64,000 nucleotides of DNA from a virus. Each line of letters opens with the position of its first letter. Within the stretch, counting starts at the first letter, position 1. The notes below the pieces were generated by a model, which ran no database searches, was not told where the DNA came from, and saw only the letters and a program-made list of their open reading frames with translations. Location of the stretch: positions 1 through 64,000 of the IMG/VR virus record IMGVR_UViG_3300042691_032880; one strand, written 5' to 3'. The position numbers and the translations under genes are program-made. Shown here piece after piece: positions 6,524 through 15,776 of the stretch.

Positions 6524-7258
6524 ATGAGCGAAGTTAAAGAAAAATTGTCTGTTGACCAAATACGGGACAGATTAATCGAGAAGCTTGGTCCCAGTGGTTG
6601 GTCGGAATTCCTTAGAGGATTCCTCAAATCAGGGGACTTTGACAGTATTATCCAATTCCTGGTAAAGGAAAATGAATCAGGTAGACGGTTTACCCCTGCT
6701 TTGAAACAGTTATTCAGAGCCTTTGAAACCTGTCCAGTGGACACTGTAAAGGTGGTAATGATTGGACAAGATCCGTATCCGCAGCCTACGGTTGCAGACG
6801 GTATAGCATTTAGCTGTGGCAATACAGGTAAACCAGAAGCTAGTTTACGATACATCCTTAACAGTATCGAAACAACCGTACCTTTTGAAGACAAAGCCGC
6901 TGTGGATGAGACTGATAGATGTGATTTGTCCAGATGGTCCAAACAAGGTGTTTTAATGTTAAACGGAGCATTGACTACTGAGGTTACCAAAACAAACAAA
7001 CACACGGATATTTGGCGTCCATTCCTTGAATACGCGGTGGATATGCTCAATTTCAAGCAATCAGGTTTGATATGGGTTCTAATGGGTAAGCAAGCACAGT
7101 CATTCGAAGGTCTTATAGGAGATCATCACTTGGTTATTACCACTACCCATCCCGCATATGCTGCATACCTACGTGCACATGAATGGGATTGTAATGATGT
7201 GTTTAACAAGATAAATGCACAATTGGTTGAGTTAAAGAAAGAAAAAATCTTGTGGTAA
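6524..7258 (+). CDS. ung: Uracil-DNA glycosylase, family 1
   Basis: The enzyme removes uracil from DNA. Key motifs are the catalytic water-activating GQDPYP (81-86), LMLNGALTTE with the uracil-binding Asn (N147), and the DNA-intercalating region THPAYAAY (208-215, H209), where the usual HPSP is HPAY. Length (244 residues) is normal for the family. Uracil-DNA glycosylase is one of the signature genes of crAss-like phages and lies at the head of their replication block. The 22-base AT-rich gap before it is the divergent junction with the minus-strand pair. Confidence 0.95.
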   Translation: MSEVKEKLSVDQIRDRLIEKLGPSGWSEFLRGFLKSGDFDSIIQFLVKENESGRRFTPALKQLFRAFETCPVDTVKVVMIGQDPYPQPTVADGIAFSCGNTGKPEASLRYILNSIETTVPFEDKAAVDETDRCDLSRWSKQGVLMLNGALTTEVTKTNKHTDIWRPFLEYAVDMLNFKQSGLIWVLMGKQAQSFEGLIGDHHLVITTTHPAYAAYLRAHEWDCNDVFNKINAQLVELKKEKILW

Positions 7259-7295
7259 ACTTTGAAAATTTAAATTTAATTAATAGATTCGTGAA

Positions 7296-8228
7296 ATGTC
7301 CAAATCCCTAAAAGAACAAGGTTTCATACACATTTCAGAAGCCTATGACCAAGCTATCACATACGCTGAAAGAAGAAGAAGTGGTGATATAAAAAGCATT
7401 CGAACTCCATGGCAAAAGTTCAATGAAGTATCCATGGATGGTTTGGAGTGGAACAGTCTGACTGTAATAGCAGGTAGACCAGGTAGCGGTAAAACGCTTA
7501 TAGGAAGTATGATTAGCAGAGAAGCGTTCAGATTGAATCCTGAACAGAACTTCTGTGTACTGGACTTCCAGTTCGAAATGCTGGCTAGAAGCATCGCTAT
7601 GCGTGAAATCAGCGGAAATATCGGAGTAAACGTAAGGAGGTTGTCATCGGTAGGTGGTGCAGCATCCAATGAAGACATGGAATCAGCAAAAAAATATTGT
7701 GACGATAATAGACATAGAGAGATATACACATACGAAAGACCTCTGGATGTCGAAGGAATGAAGAACAAAATAGAGTCTTTTTGCAATGCAGTCAAAAAAC
7801 CAGTACTTATCACGTTGGATCACAGTCTTTTGATTAAGAAAAGTGCCAGTGAGAAAGACAGGATAGAATCCCTGTATAACCTTGGTAATATGCTTGCAGA
7901 AACAAGAAGGCAACTACCTGTTTGTTTCATAGTACTTAGTCAATTGAATAGAGAGATCGAAACAGTTGACCGCATCAAAAATGCCAGTATTGGCAACTTC
8001 GTCAAGGATAGTGATATCTTCGGCGCAGACGCATTACTGCAATTCACTGATATTCTTATTGGTATTAACAGACCTGCAAAGTACGGTATCAAGGAATATG
8101 GTCCTCAGAAGATACCTGTGGATATAAACACCCTTGCGGTACATTTCCTCAAGGTTCGTACAGGTGATCCAGCGTTGACTATGTTCAGAGCTGACTTTGC
8201 AAAAAGCAAGATTCATCAAATATTCTAA
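7296..8228 (+). CDS. dnaB: DnaB-like replicative helicase, 310 aa
   Basis: This is the RecA-fold ATPase half of a DnaB-type helicase, which unwinds DNA at the fork. Walker A is GRPGSGKT (60-67). Walker B is LITLDH (171-176, D175), and SQLNRE (215-220) is the sensor-like H3/H4 region typical of DnaB. The N-terminal primase-interaction domain of bacterial DnaB (about 150 residues) is missing, leaving only about 40 residues before the core, a known form in phages. A 37-base AT-rich leader precedes the ATG. Next is a small unknown gene, then the Sak4-like ATPase. Confidence 0.9.
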   Translation: MSKSLKEQGFIHISEAYDQAITYAERRRSGDIKSIRTPWQKFNEVSMDGLEWNSLTVIAGRPGSGKTLIGSMISREAFRLNPEQNFCVLDFQFEMLARSIAMREISGNIGVNVRRLSSVGGAASNEDMESAKKYCDDNRHREIYTYERPLDVEGMKNKIESFCNAVKKPVLITLDHSLLIKKSASEKDRIESLYNLGNMLAETRRQLPVCFIVLSQLNREIETVDRIKNASIGNFVKDSDIFGADALLQFTDILIGINRPAKYGIKEYGPQKIPVDINTLAVHFLKVRTGDPALTMFRADFAKSKIHQIF

Positions 8229-8231
8229 AAA

Positions 8232-8789
8232 ATGGCTAAAACAAAAGTTCAAAAATCAGCTTGGCAACAAGCGAAAGACCTTGTAGAGGACTATGCAATC
8301 AAGGATTTGAAAGAAAACTATGGTATCGAAGCTGTAACTGCTCAGATTACTCCCAAAACACACAGGGGTAATCCTGACCATATACTGTTATTCGGTCATG
8401 AGTTTGCTAAAAACCTGATTTATATCATCTACAAGAATCAGTACAAACTGTTCTCCAATGAACATGGTGAGATTGTGGATAGTCCGCAATACTTCATGAT
8501 TGACAAGGAGAAGGTTGCTCAGAAAGTATCTTCAGGACGTTACACCAAGGCACCTTCAGGTACTGCAAGTGACGAGTCCTGGGAGTTTCCTGTAGAGGAT
8601 ATGATAAAACTCAAACCTTTGCAGTCTGTAGATGACCACATAGAAGAAACAATTGAAGACGATACTGACCAAAATATCAGTTCTCTTACAATCCGTGACT
8701 TTTACGCAATCATACAGAACAAACCTGTAAGCAGTAAACAATGGTTAAACCGCATAATCTCTAAAAACAATGTCAGAAATCAAGATTGA
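8232..8789 (+). CDS. Conserved hypothetical protein, 185 aa
   Basis: The N-terminus is basic (AKTKVQKSAWQQAKD). The middle holds aromatic and glycine residues (DHILLFGHEFAKNLIYIIYKNQY), and the last 60 residues are acidic then basic (EETIEDDTDQN...SSKQWLNRIISKNN). No catalytic motif is seen. It lies three bases after dnaB and overlaps the Sak4-like gene by 20 bases, so a replication or recombination accessory role is likely from context. Confidence 0.75.
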   Translation: MAKTKVQKSAWQQAKDLVEDYAIKDLKENYGIEAVTAQITPKTHRGNPDHILLFGHEFAKNLIYIIYKNQYKLFSNEHGEIVDSPQYFMIDKEKVAQKVSSGRYTKAPSGTASDESWEFPVEDMIKLKPLQSVDDHIEETIEDDTDQNISSLTIRDFYAIIQNKPVSSKQWLNRIISKNNVRNQD

Positions 8790-9519
8790 ACTACCTCTGT
8801 CACCTGTAAAGGCGTTGACAAAATCACCTAAGGAATTGATAATTTTCAGTAAACCTAAAGTGGGTAAGACCACGCTATTGTCAGGTTTAAAGGACTGTCT
8901 CATTCTTGATTTCGAAAACGGTACCGATTATATCGAAGCTATGAAGCTGAAAGTCAAGAACACTGATGAACTCAAAGCTATTGGTAAAGCAATCAAGGAT
9001 GCAAATCACCCTTATAGATATATTGCAATCGATACCGTTACAGCATTGGAAGAGTTTTGCATTGCCTATGCGGAGGATCTCTACTCGAAGTCCAGCATGG
9101 GTAAGAACTGGTTTACAGAAGGTAAACCTAAATACGGTACTATTATCAATATGCCGCAAGGTGCAGGTTACCAATGGTTAAGAACCGCATATACTAAGGT
9201 ATTGGACTTTGTAAGGACACTCGCTCCAAGAATTATCCTGATGGGTCACGTAAAAGACACCATACTGGAAAAAGCTGGTAACGAGTTCAATAGTCTTGAC
9301 CTGGATCTTACAGGAAAAATAAAGCGTATTACTGCTAGTAATTCCGACGCCATTGGTTATCTTTACCGTAAAGGTGACAACAATATTCTCTCATTCAAGA
9401 CGAATGACGAGATATCGTGTGGTGCCAGACCGCAGCATTTAAGGAATCAAGAAATCGTCGTGTCCGAATCAACGGATGCGGGGATAATTACACACTGGGA
9501 TAAAATTTACATTGATTAA
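8770..9519 (+). CDS. Sak4-like RecA-fold ATPase (phage recombinase)
   Basis: This is a P-loop ATPase of the AAA_24/Sak4 type: Walker A SKPKVGKTT (27-35), then CLILDFENGTDYIEA (43-57), and Walker B YIAIDTVT (84-91). The region AGYQWLRTAYTKVLDFV followed by RIILMGHVKD is typical of the family. Sak4 proteins are RecA-like single-strand annealing or exchange proteins used in phage recombination and replication. The following gene is a likely single-strand DNA-binding protein, a common partner, and a PD-(D/E)XK exonuclease lies downstream. Confidence 0.85.
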   Translation: MSEIKIELPLSPVKALTKSPKELIIFSKPKVGKTTLLSGLKDCLILDFENGTDYIEAMKLKVKNTDELKAIGKAIKDANHPYRYIAIDTVTALEEFCIAYAEDLYSKSSMGKNWFTEGKPKYGTIINMPQGAGYQWLRTAYTKVLDFVRTLAPRIILMGHVKDTILEKAGNEFNSLDLDLTGKIKRITASNSDAIGYLYRKGDNNILSFKTNDEISCGARPQHLRNQEIVVSESTDAGIITHWDKIYID

Positions 9520-9538
9520 CCAACTAAAATTAATTGAC

Positions 9539-10222
9539 ATGTTTAGCAGCAAAGAAGCAGACAAAAAGATGGGTGGTACACCAGGTACTCCTAAAGTAAT
9601 CCAACCAGGCAACGTCGTTGCAAGAATCCTTGACATTAAATTGGAGGTTCCACCTTATGATTCCTCCGCATACAATCTGATCCTCCATATCGAAAGCGAA
9701 CCTATCGGTGATGATTTCGAGGGTTTGCCTATCAACAAGGACATGCCTGAACTAGGTAACCACACTGGTCAGGTAGCTCGTGTTCAATCACAGCAATATT
9801 CTTACACCGACTACACCAACAAAGAAGGACGTCTTACTACCAAAGAAGACATGATTTTCCGTTGGTTGTGGAACTTCGCCAAGGAAATCGGAGTAGCTGA
9901 TATCCTGAAAGAAAAAGACATTCAAGGTTCTACCATACAGGAATACGTAGACAACGTGAAAGCTTACATGGTAAGCAAAGACCGTTGGATTCATTTCTGT
10001 GTAGCAGGTTCCGAATACGAAAACAAGAACGGATATATCCAACACCGTTTGTTCCTTCCTAAACCTGAGAAAGGTTTACAAGGTTATGAATTGGTACGTG
10101 TAGGAGTTGAACCGAAACGTTTGATCAAGTTCGACGAATCACAGCACATCAAGAAAAAGAAATCCGAGGTTGTGGATTCCTTCGCAGGAAGGGATGCAGG
10201 TAGCGATCTAGACCTCGACTGA
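9539..10222 (+). CDS. Probable single-stranded DNA-binding protein, 227 aa
   Basis: The protein has a central beta-rich domain (VVARILDIKLEVPPYDS, LILHIESEPIG, WIHFCVAGSEYENKNGYIQHRLFL) and a flexible Lys-rich linker. It ends in a short acidic tail (DAGSDLDLD) like the partner-binding tail of SSBs. It directly follows the Sak4-like ATPase and precedes the primase, the usual place for a phage SSB. The ATG at 9539 was chosen because the only upstream in-frame start is a TTG at 9512 inside the previous gene, while 9539 has an AT-rich leader. The SSB role is inferred from shape and context. Confidence 0.7.
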   Translation: MFSSKEADKKMGGTPGTPKVIQPGNVVARILDIKLEVPPYDSSAYNLILHIESEPIGDDFEGLPINKDMPELGNHTGQVARVQSQQYSYTDYTNKEGRLTTKEDMIFRWLWNFAKEIGVADILKEKDIQGSTIQEYVDNVKAYMVSKDRWIHFCVAGSEYENKNGYIQHRLFLPKPEKGLQGYELVRVGVEPKRLIKFDESQHIKKKKSEVVDSFAGRDAGSDLDLD

Positions 10223-10239
10223 TAAACTGTTGTTGCCAC

Positions 10240-10275
10240 GTGAAAAGGGGGATGCTTACCATGCCCCCGATTCAC
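10240..10275 (+). other. Intergenic hairpin between SSB-like and primase genes
   Basis: GGGGGATG (10247-10254) pairs with CAT-g-CCCCC (10260-10268, one bulged G). Outside it GTGAA (10240-10244) pairs with TTCAC (10271-10275) across a small internal loop. No U-tract follows. The design (tight inner stem, separate outer stem) resembles the hairpin at 15777-15814. Confidence 0.65.
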
Positions 10276-10288
10276 CAATTCCAATCGT

Positions 10289-11233
10289 ATGTTTTCAAGT
10301 AGAAAAGCCGTATTTACAAAGACAGATGTTCCTAGTAAGTGGATCTTCGAACATTACCTAAACCTACCTTGCAAGCTGAATGGACAAGATGTCAAAATCA
10401 ACAGCATATTCAATCCTCTGGATAAGACTCCAAGCTTTTTTGTTTACATCAACAGAAATTGCAACGACTATACCTTTAAATGTTTCAGTACTGGGGTTGC
10501 TGGGGATGGAATCACTCTTGTCAAGCTTATTTACGGACTTAATTTCAGCGACGCACTTCACAAGATAATCTGTGATTACAGGGAGTATCTTGATAAGACT
10601 GAGGTTGATTACGATACTACCATTGTAGTACAGGAGAAATGGCGCATGAAGGAGATTGTCAAACGCAGCTGGAACAAAGCTGACGCTGACTATTGGAGTC
10701 CCTATAATATCGGTAGCGATTTGTTGAACAAATACAATGTGATTCCAATGGCTTCATATACCATGAGTCGTGGAATGGAGGAACTCACACGCAATTGTTT
10801 GACAGGAAAAGTCTACGCTTATTGTACAAGGGACAAAGTTTACAGGGTTTACGAACCTATGAATACTGAGAGGAAATTCTTGACATTCATGAATCACATT
10901 CAAGGATGGGACCAGGTTACTGGAAAACCCACACTGTTCATCTGCAGTTCCTTGAAGGACGTGATGTCATTGGATTCCCTTGGAATTGAAGCGGATTTCA
11001 TTGCACCTAGCAGTGAAAACGCAAACATTGAACCTATTATAGAATGGGTCAATGAATATCCAAATAAGTATGTTATATTTGACAACGATTCCACAGGTCT
11101 GAGGATGATGAACCGTTACAAGGAACAGTACGGAATACCGTACATACACCTTGAACTGAGTAAGGATCTGAGTGACTCTGTAAGGGATCATGGAGCGCAA
11201 AACGTAAAATCAATCATAACATCATTAATGTAA
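10289..11233 (+). CDS. DnaG-like primase without zinc cysteines
   Basis: This enzyme is expected to make RNA primers for replication. The N-terminal part resembles the CHC2 zinc domain (FNPLDKTPSFFVYINRN, YTFKCFSTGVAGDGI at 61-75), but three of the four zinc ligands are missing and only C65 remains. The TOPRIM domain lies at about 215-310: SLKDVMSL (221-228), SSEN (241-244), YVIFDNDSTG with the DxD metal site D265/D267, and KDLSD (291-295). In place of the usual EG of the first TOPRIM motif is SS, a form I recall from other phage primases. It ends where the RusA-like gene begins (one-base overlap). Confidence 0.88.
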   Translation: MFSSRKAVFTKTDVPSKWIFEHYLNLPCKLNGQDVKINSIFNPLDKTPSFFVYINRNCNDYTFKCFSTGVAGDGITLVKLIYGLNFSDALHKIICDYREYLDKTEVDYDTTIVVQEKWRMKEIVKRSWNKADADYWSPYNIGSDLLNKYNVIPMASYTMSRGMEELTRNCLTGKVYAYCTRDKVYRVYEPMNTERKFLTFMNHIQGWDQVTGKPTLFICSSLKDVMSLDSLGIEADFIAPSSENANIEPIIEWVNEYPNKYVIFDNDSTGLRMMNRYKEQYGIPYIHLELSKDLSDSVRDHGAQNVKSIITSLM

Positions 11234-11676
11234 TGTCAACACCTACACTGTTCTTCATACCAGGAGCTGTACCTTCTAGCAAGAACAGTAGGGTGATGAC
11301 GCGGAGTGGTCTCTTTATCGCCAGTAAGGCGACACAGAAGTATCGGAAATCATCTGCAGCATATTGGTCAAAGCATAAACCAGAGTTTCAAGCGGTTATT
11401 GCGGAGATGACCAAACCTATAATCATAGGAATGCATTTTGTCAGAGCAAGTCGTCATAAGTGGGATTTTATCAATCCTGCTCAAACGATTCAAGATGAAA
11501 TGTCAAAAGCTGGATGGATTGACGATGACAATGTAGAGGAGATACTCCCTGTACCACTTTACATCGACGGTAGACCTTGGAGTTATGACAAGGAAAAACC
11601 TGGGGTGTATATTGCAATCCTCGACTCCTTTTGTACGGAGATCGATAATCCAAAACCAGATGAAACCATTCCTTAG
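11233..11676 (+). CDS. RusA-like Holliday junction resolvase
   Basis: The enzyme cuts four-way DNA junctions. The N-terminus FFIPGAVPSSKNSRV (7-21) is the family start motif. The acidic catalytic residues lie in KWDFINPAQTIQDEM (D78, D88) and GWIDDDN (D97-D99), followed by the C-terminal strand ending in YIAIL. Length (147 residues) is normal. It sits between the primase and the PD-(D/E)XK exonuclease and overlaps both, giving a recombination and replication-resolution group. Confidence 0.85.
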   Translation: MSTPTLFFIPGAVPSSKNSRVMTRSGLFIASKATQKYRKSSAAYWSKHKPEFQAVIAEMTKPIIIGMHFVRASRHKWDFINPAQTIQDEMSKAGWIDDDNVEEILPVPLYIDGRPWSYDKEKPGVYIAILDSFCTEIDNPKPDETIP

Positions 11677-12727
11677 TACTTACGAAATGGACCTCGTAGA
11701 GAGGTTGAAACTAGAAGATGAATTCTTCGCGCAAGGGTTCCTGATGTCCTATTCAGGATTAAACAGACTCTTGTATAGTCCTGGTGCTTTCTATCAGCAC
11801 TATATCCTCAAACAAAGGGAGGATACCACAGACAAAGCAATGGCTGAAGGTAAACTGATCCACTGCATGCTTTTGAATCCAGAAAACTTTGAAGACGAAT
11901 TTGTCGTTCTTCCATACAGTTTTCCCAGTGAGAATCCAAAGCGTGTAATGGAACGATTGCATTCGCACATTGCGGAAACATATCCAGAAATCAAGGATTC
12001 CAGGGAGACCATACTACCTTATCTAGGTAATGTGCAGAATGCATTGCTTGATATTCTGAAAGATGAGAACCTGCATCAGACACTTAAGACAGACCAGCAA
12101 CGATTTGACAGGATGCTGACTGAAAAGAACATGGAGTATTTGGACTTCTTATTGAAAAGAAAAGACCGTACTGTAGTCGACAAAGACATGGTTGTGTTCG
12201 CTGAAAGGGTACGTGAGACCTTTAAGAACAGTGAAACCATGCGTGATCTGATGGGTATGAATAATCTCGAGTGGATGTCTGTACATAATGAAACGGAACT
12301 TGTGATGTTTTCGGAAGATTACCAGTTCGGAATACGCGGTATCATTGACAACCTGGTGGTAGACCATAAGCAGAAGGTGATACGCGTGAACGATTTGAAG
12401 AAAAGCTCCAAACCACTGGCTTTGTTTCCTGAAACGGTAGAGTATTACAAATACTGGTTGCAAGCAGCGATTTACAAGATGATTGTAGACAATGTAAAGC
12501 AAACAACTTACGGAGTGGATTATCCTGTAGAACTGAGGTTTCTTGTGGTTGATCCGTATATGCAGATAGCACCTATGAGAGTGTCTGATGAAACCATGTC
12601 CAAATACATGGAAATGGCACTTGATGCATTAAGTGTGGCAAACAAACATTTTCTTGCGAAAGACTTCAGTTTGCCACGTCATGGTCTCAAATTTGCTGAA
12701 ACGGGTTATGAAGAATTCCTTTTATGA
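11660..12727 (+). CDS. PD-(D/E)XK exonuclease, RecE/Cas4-like, 355 aa
   Basis: The N-terminal part (MSYSGLNRLLYSPGAFYQHYI, with H68 in GKLIHCMLLNPENFE) and the core GIRGIIDNL (D230), VNDLKKSS (D245-x-K247) and WLQAAIYKM (Q268) are the motifs of RecE/Cas4-type nucleases. The expected role is 5'-to-3' resection for Sak4-mediated recombination. The ATG at 11660 was preferred over an upstream one at 11585, which would overlap RusA by 92 bases and add 25 residues that do not fit the family. The remaining overlap with RusA is 17 bases. Confidence 0.85.
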   Translation: MKPFLSTYEMDLVERLKLEDEFFAQGFLMSYSGLNRLLYSPGAFYQHYILKQREDTTDKAMAEGKLIHCMLLNPENFEDEFVVLPYSFPSENPKRVMERLHSHIAETYPEIKDSRETILPYLGNVQNALLDILKDENLHQTLKTDQQRFDRMLTEKNMEYLDFLLKRKDRTVVDKDMVVFAERVRETFKNSETMRDLMGMNNLEWMSVHNETELVMFSEDYQFGIRGIIDNLVVDHKQKVIRVNDLKKSSKPLALFPETVEYYKYWLQAAIYKMIVDNVKQTTYGVDYPVELRFLVVDPYMQIAPMRVSDETMSKYMEMALDALSVANKHFLAKDFSLPRHGLKFAETGYEEFLL

Positions 12728-13326
12728 CAACATCGCGAATCAAAAAACCCTACAATCGGTATTTCCAGAAATCAAAAACCTTTCTGGTTCCCATACTTGG
12801 CATTAAGCGAGAATGCAGATATCCATTTGACGAATCATACGTAGCATGGGAAGACAAGTACAACACTGGCGATCAAAAGCTGGTGTTGACTTATCCCAGA
12901 AAATACGATGATCCCTTGTGGGATGAATATCTTCTTGTAACTTTGATGGGAAGCAAGATGTTCAACGAATACCACGAGATAGACGAATCCACTATTGCAG
13001 TATCTTTCGACTTGCACTGCATCGAACATGACTACCGTTGTTTTGTAAACGGTACATACAGTCAGATGAGCAGATTGCTGAAACAGAAAATACGTGATTA
13101 CTACGGCACCGACAGTCCCGAATGGGTGTACATGGAGAGTTTCCTATTTCCCTCCAGGTTCACCAAAGTGTATAGTCTATTGCTTGATGTCGAAGAAGAA
13201 CATATCAAATTCACAGGTGAACTCTGTGATAAACCGAATTTGAAACTGGAAACACTTAAACTTAAAGAAAATGCAAAAATCAATGATGTGCATCCACTCA
13301 TCGTGGAACAAGGGAAAAACCTTTAG
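12724..13326 (+). CDS. Conserved hypothetical protein, 200 aa
   Basis: The N-terminus is basic and aromatic (SRIKKPYNRYFQKSKTFLVPILGIKR). The middle has FDESYVAWEDKY and ...LVTLMGSKMFNEYHEI, and a central PSRFTKVYSLLLDVEEEHI follows. No membrane segment or catalytic motif is recognised. It overlaps the exonuclease by four bases and lies two genes before DNA polymerase. I recall similar proteins of this length at the same place in other crAss-like phages, with unknown function. Confidence 0.75.
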   Translation: MTTSRIKKPYNRYFQKSKTFLVPILGIKRECRYPFDESYVAWEDKYNTGDQKLVLTYPRKYDDPLWDEYLLVTLMGSKMFNEYHEIDESTIAVSFDLHCIEHDYRCFVNGTYSQMSRLLKQKIRDYYGTDSPEWVYMESFLFPSRFTKVYSLLLDVEEEHIKFTGELCDKPNLKLETLKLKENAKINDVHPLIVEQGKNL

Positions 13327-13327
13327 A

Positions 13328-13657
13328 ATGATACCTGTCCATGTGGACTGTCCTTACAATGAAGTCATTTATGACAAGGATCAGCATGTACTGGCGGTAA
13401 TCAGCAAGGAATGCAAGGAAGCTTTCCAACTTGTACCTAAGATGACCGACAAGGGAGATGTGAGTTATCTCCGTGGACCACGCGAAAATGGCAAGAATTA
13501 CGCTGAAGAACGGCGTGTATTGGACACATGGTATGAGTACTACGTGGAAAATCCTGAAGACATTGAAGCTTTCATGGAATATTTCATGATGAATACCGAG
13601 TTCGATTACAAGCAGTATATGAAATCCGAACCTGTAATACCCCCTGTAAACGTATGA
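13328..13657 (+). CDS. Hypothetical protein before DNA polymerase, 109 aa
   Basis: It starts MIPVHVDCPYNEVIYDKDQ directly after the previous stop codon and has a GPRENGKNYAEERRVLDTWYEYYVE stretch near the middle. An alternative upstream ATG (13271) adds 19 residues but would overlap the previous gene by 56 bases, so the later start was chosen. It overlaps the polymerase start by four bases. The function is unknown; a polymerase partner is possible from the tight linkage. Confidence 0.7.
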   Translation: MIPVHVDCPYNEVIYDKDQHVLAVISKECKEAFQLVPKMTDKGDVSYLRGPRENGKNYAEERRVLDTWYEYYVENPEDIEAFMEYFMMNTEFDYKQYMKSEPVIPPVNV

Positions 13658-15576
13658 CCGTAAAACACTGGGTATATGACCTAGAGACCCTGGTGAATTG
13701 TTTCATCGGGGTCTTTGAGTCTTATGGAGGTTCTGAACGCAAGATCTTCGTCGTCCATCCTTTGAAGAACGACATGGTTGAATTGCTTCGTTTCCTTCAT
13801 GACTGTAAGCGTAAAAAGACATGGATGTTCGGATTCAATAACGTCGCTTTCGATGCTCAGATTCTGGAACATATCCTTGAAAATGGAGACAATCTAGTGC
13901 TTATGTCCGCAGAGGATGCTGCAACAGACATCTACCAGTATGCGCAACGAGTCATATCCAGAATGAACAGCGGGGAGTTTTCAGACTATCCCGAATGGAA
14001 ACTCAGCATGCCTCAGATAGATATCTTCAAACTGAATCACTGGGACAGCGAAGCGAAGAAATGCGGATTGAAGTGGGTGCAGTACAGCATGGATTGGCAT
14101 AATGTAGAAGAAATGCCACATGAACATTACAAACCTGTACATGGAATGGAAACATTGAATCGTGTGGTAAGTTACTGTATCAATGACGTAGCAAGCACTA
14201 AAGCCATATTTCTATTGGAGGACATGAAAAAGCAGATAAACCTGCGTGCGAAACTCAGCAAGGAATACGGTCTTAGTCTACATTCAGCGAGCGAACCCCG
14301 CATCAGCAAGGAGATGTTCATACACTTCCTCAGTAAGAAGCTAGGTAGGGATAAGAAGTCCATAAAAGCACTCAGAACCGTACGTGAGAAGGTAGAGATA
14401 CGCGACATCATCCTTCCTTATATACGGTTCCAGACACCGCCGTTTGCAAACATGTTATCATGGTTCAGACGGTTGGTGGTATCCATAACCGAAGGCAAGA
14501 TAAAAGGTCCACAGCACATCATGAAAGCATGTGGAGTGGATACTGTATATGCATTAGGTGGCATTCATGGTTGTACGAGTCCTGGTACTTATGTATCGGA
14601 CCAGACTCATGTAATAGTAACGGCGGACGTTACTAGTTTCTATCCGAATCTAGCTATCCGTAACAAATGGTCACCTGCACACATACCTCAAGAGGAGTTC
14701 TGTGAGCTGTATGAATGGTTCTTCGAGGAACGTAAAAAGTATGGTAAGAAGGATCCGCTGAATTACCTATTCAAAATCATCCTGAATTCAACTTACGGTC
14801 TTAGCAAGAACAAACACAGCTTCCTGTATGATCCAGAACTGACCTTTCGCATTACTGTCAACGGTCAGTTGCTGTTGAGTATGCTGTATGAAATGGTCAT
14901 GCTTGAAATACCTGAAGCTGAACCACTTATGCAAAACACCGATGGTTTGGAGTTCCGAATACCTCGTTCAGAAATGGATAGGTTTCATAAGGTATGCAAA
15001 CAGTGGGAAGAAATGACCAGTTTGCAGCTGGAATGTGACACCTACCAGAAGATGGTGATTGCTGACGTAAACAATTATATTGCCGTATATGGTGATGACA
15101 GGGAACCTAAGTCAAAAGGCAGGTTTGAATGGAAGAATCTAGCTCTTCATAAGAACAAGAGTTTCCTTGTTGTCTCCAAAGCATTACACGAGTACTTTGT
15201 CAACGGAACAAAACCCGAAGATTACCTGGAATCCAATAGGAACATCTTTGACTATTGTGGTGGAGTCAAAGTACGAGGTGAGTGGTATTTGGTCAAGAAA
15301 TACATCAAAGACGGTATATACTGCCAGGATAAGCTCCAGAAACTTGTCAGGTATTATGTATCGGAAACAGGTGTCAAACTCTCCAAATGCAATCCTGATG
15401 GAAGGGAGATACAACTTGAATCAGGACACTGGCTCCAGACAGTGTTCAACAAGCATGTTGAGATGCCTTTCGAGGAATACGGAATAGACAAAAGGTATTA
15501 TCTTGAACAGATATACCAGGAAATAGCTAATATTGAAGGTAGCAAACAAAAGCAACTTCAAACAACATTATTCTAA
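13654..15576 (+). CDS. DNA polymerase, family B
   Basis: This is the replicative DNA polymerase with 3'-5' proofreading. Exonuclease motifs: DLET (9-12), FNNVAFDAQI (61-70) and YCINDVASTKAIF (174-186, D178). Linker LGGIHG (301-306). Polymerase motif A is ADVTSFYP (324-331), motif B FKIILNSTYG (373-382), and motif C QNTDG (427-431), where the usual DTDS is NTDG, so the first Asp is Asn. At 640 residues it is short for family B, close to protein-primed polymerases, but no terminal-protein insert is evident. crAss-like phages carry either family A or family B polymerases; this one is B. Confidence 0.92.
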   Translation: MTVKHWVYDLETLVNCFIGVFESYGGSERKIFVVHPLKNDMVELLRFLHDCKRKKTWMFGFNNVAFDAQILEHILENGDNLVLMSAEDAATDIYQYAQRVISRMNSGEFSDYPEWKLSMPQIDIFKLNHWDSEAKKCGLKWVQYSMDWHNVEEMPHEHYKPVHGMETLNRVVSYCINDVASTKAIFLLEDMKKQINLRAKLSKEYGLSLHSASEPRISKEMFIHFLSKKLGRDKKSIKALRTVREKVEIRDIILPYIRFQTPPFANMLSWFRRLVVSITEGKIKGPQHIMKACGVDTVYALGGIHGCTSPGTYVSDQTHVIVTADVTSFYPNLAIRNKWSPAHIPQEEFCELYEWFFEERKKYGKKDPLNYLFKIILNSTYGLSKNKHSFLYDPELTFRITVNGQLLLSMLYEMVMLEIPEAEPLMQNTDGLEFRIPRSEMDRFHKVCKQWEEMTSLQLECDTYQKMVIADVNNYIAVYGDDREPKSKGRFEWKNLALHKNKSFLVVSKALHEYFVNGTKPEDYLESNRNIFDYCGGVKVRGEWYLVKKYIKDGIYCQDKLQKLVRYYVSETGVKLSKCNPDGREIQLESGHWLQTVFNKHVEMPFEEYGIDKRYYLEQIYQEIANIEGSKQKQLQTTLF

Positions 15577-15776
15577 TGAGCAAAAAAACAATAATCGATA
15601 GGGTCGTTGAACAGATTATAGACGACATTTGCAACTACAACGATACGGCCGCACTGGAGGAGTTTCTGGTGCTCCTGTACTCGGAAAAAACACATCAGTT
15701 TTTCCAAGGTTACATTCCTGAAGAGGAGTGGAAGGATTATAGTGATTTCGATGATGAAATCAAGAGTTATTCATAA
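15576..15776 (+). CDS. Hypothetical small acidic protein, 66 aa
   Basis: This is a helical acidic protein (DRVVEQIIDDICNY, EEFLVLLYSEKTHQF) with an acidic tail (DYSDFDDEIKS). It overlaps the polymerase stop by one base and is followed by a gap hairpin. No family is recognised. Confidence 0.7.
   Translation: MSKKTIIDRVVEQIIDDICNYNDTAALEEFLVLLYSEKTHQFFQGYIPEEEWKDYSDFDDEIKSYS

Noticed and set aside
9512-9538. TTG start for the SSB-like gene
   Set aside because: The in-frame ATG at 9539 has an AT-rich leader and avoids overlap with the Sak4-like gene.
11585-11659. Longer start for the PD-(D/E)XK exonuclease
   Set aside because: It would overlap RusA by 92 bases and adds residues not fitting the family; the ATG at 11660 is better.
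13271-13327. Longer start for the gene before DNA polymerase
   Set aside because: It overlaps the upstream gene by 56 bases; the ATG at 13328 starts directly after the previous stop codon, as is usual in this operon.
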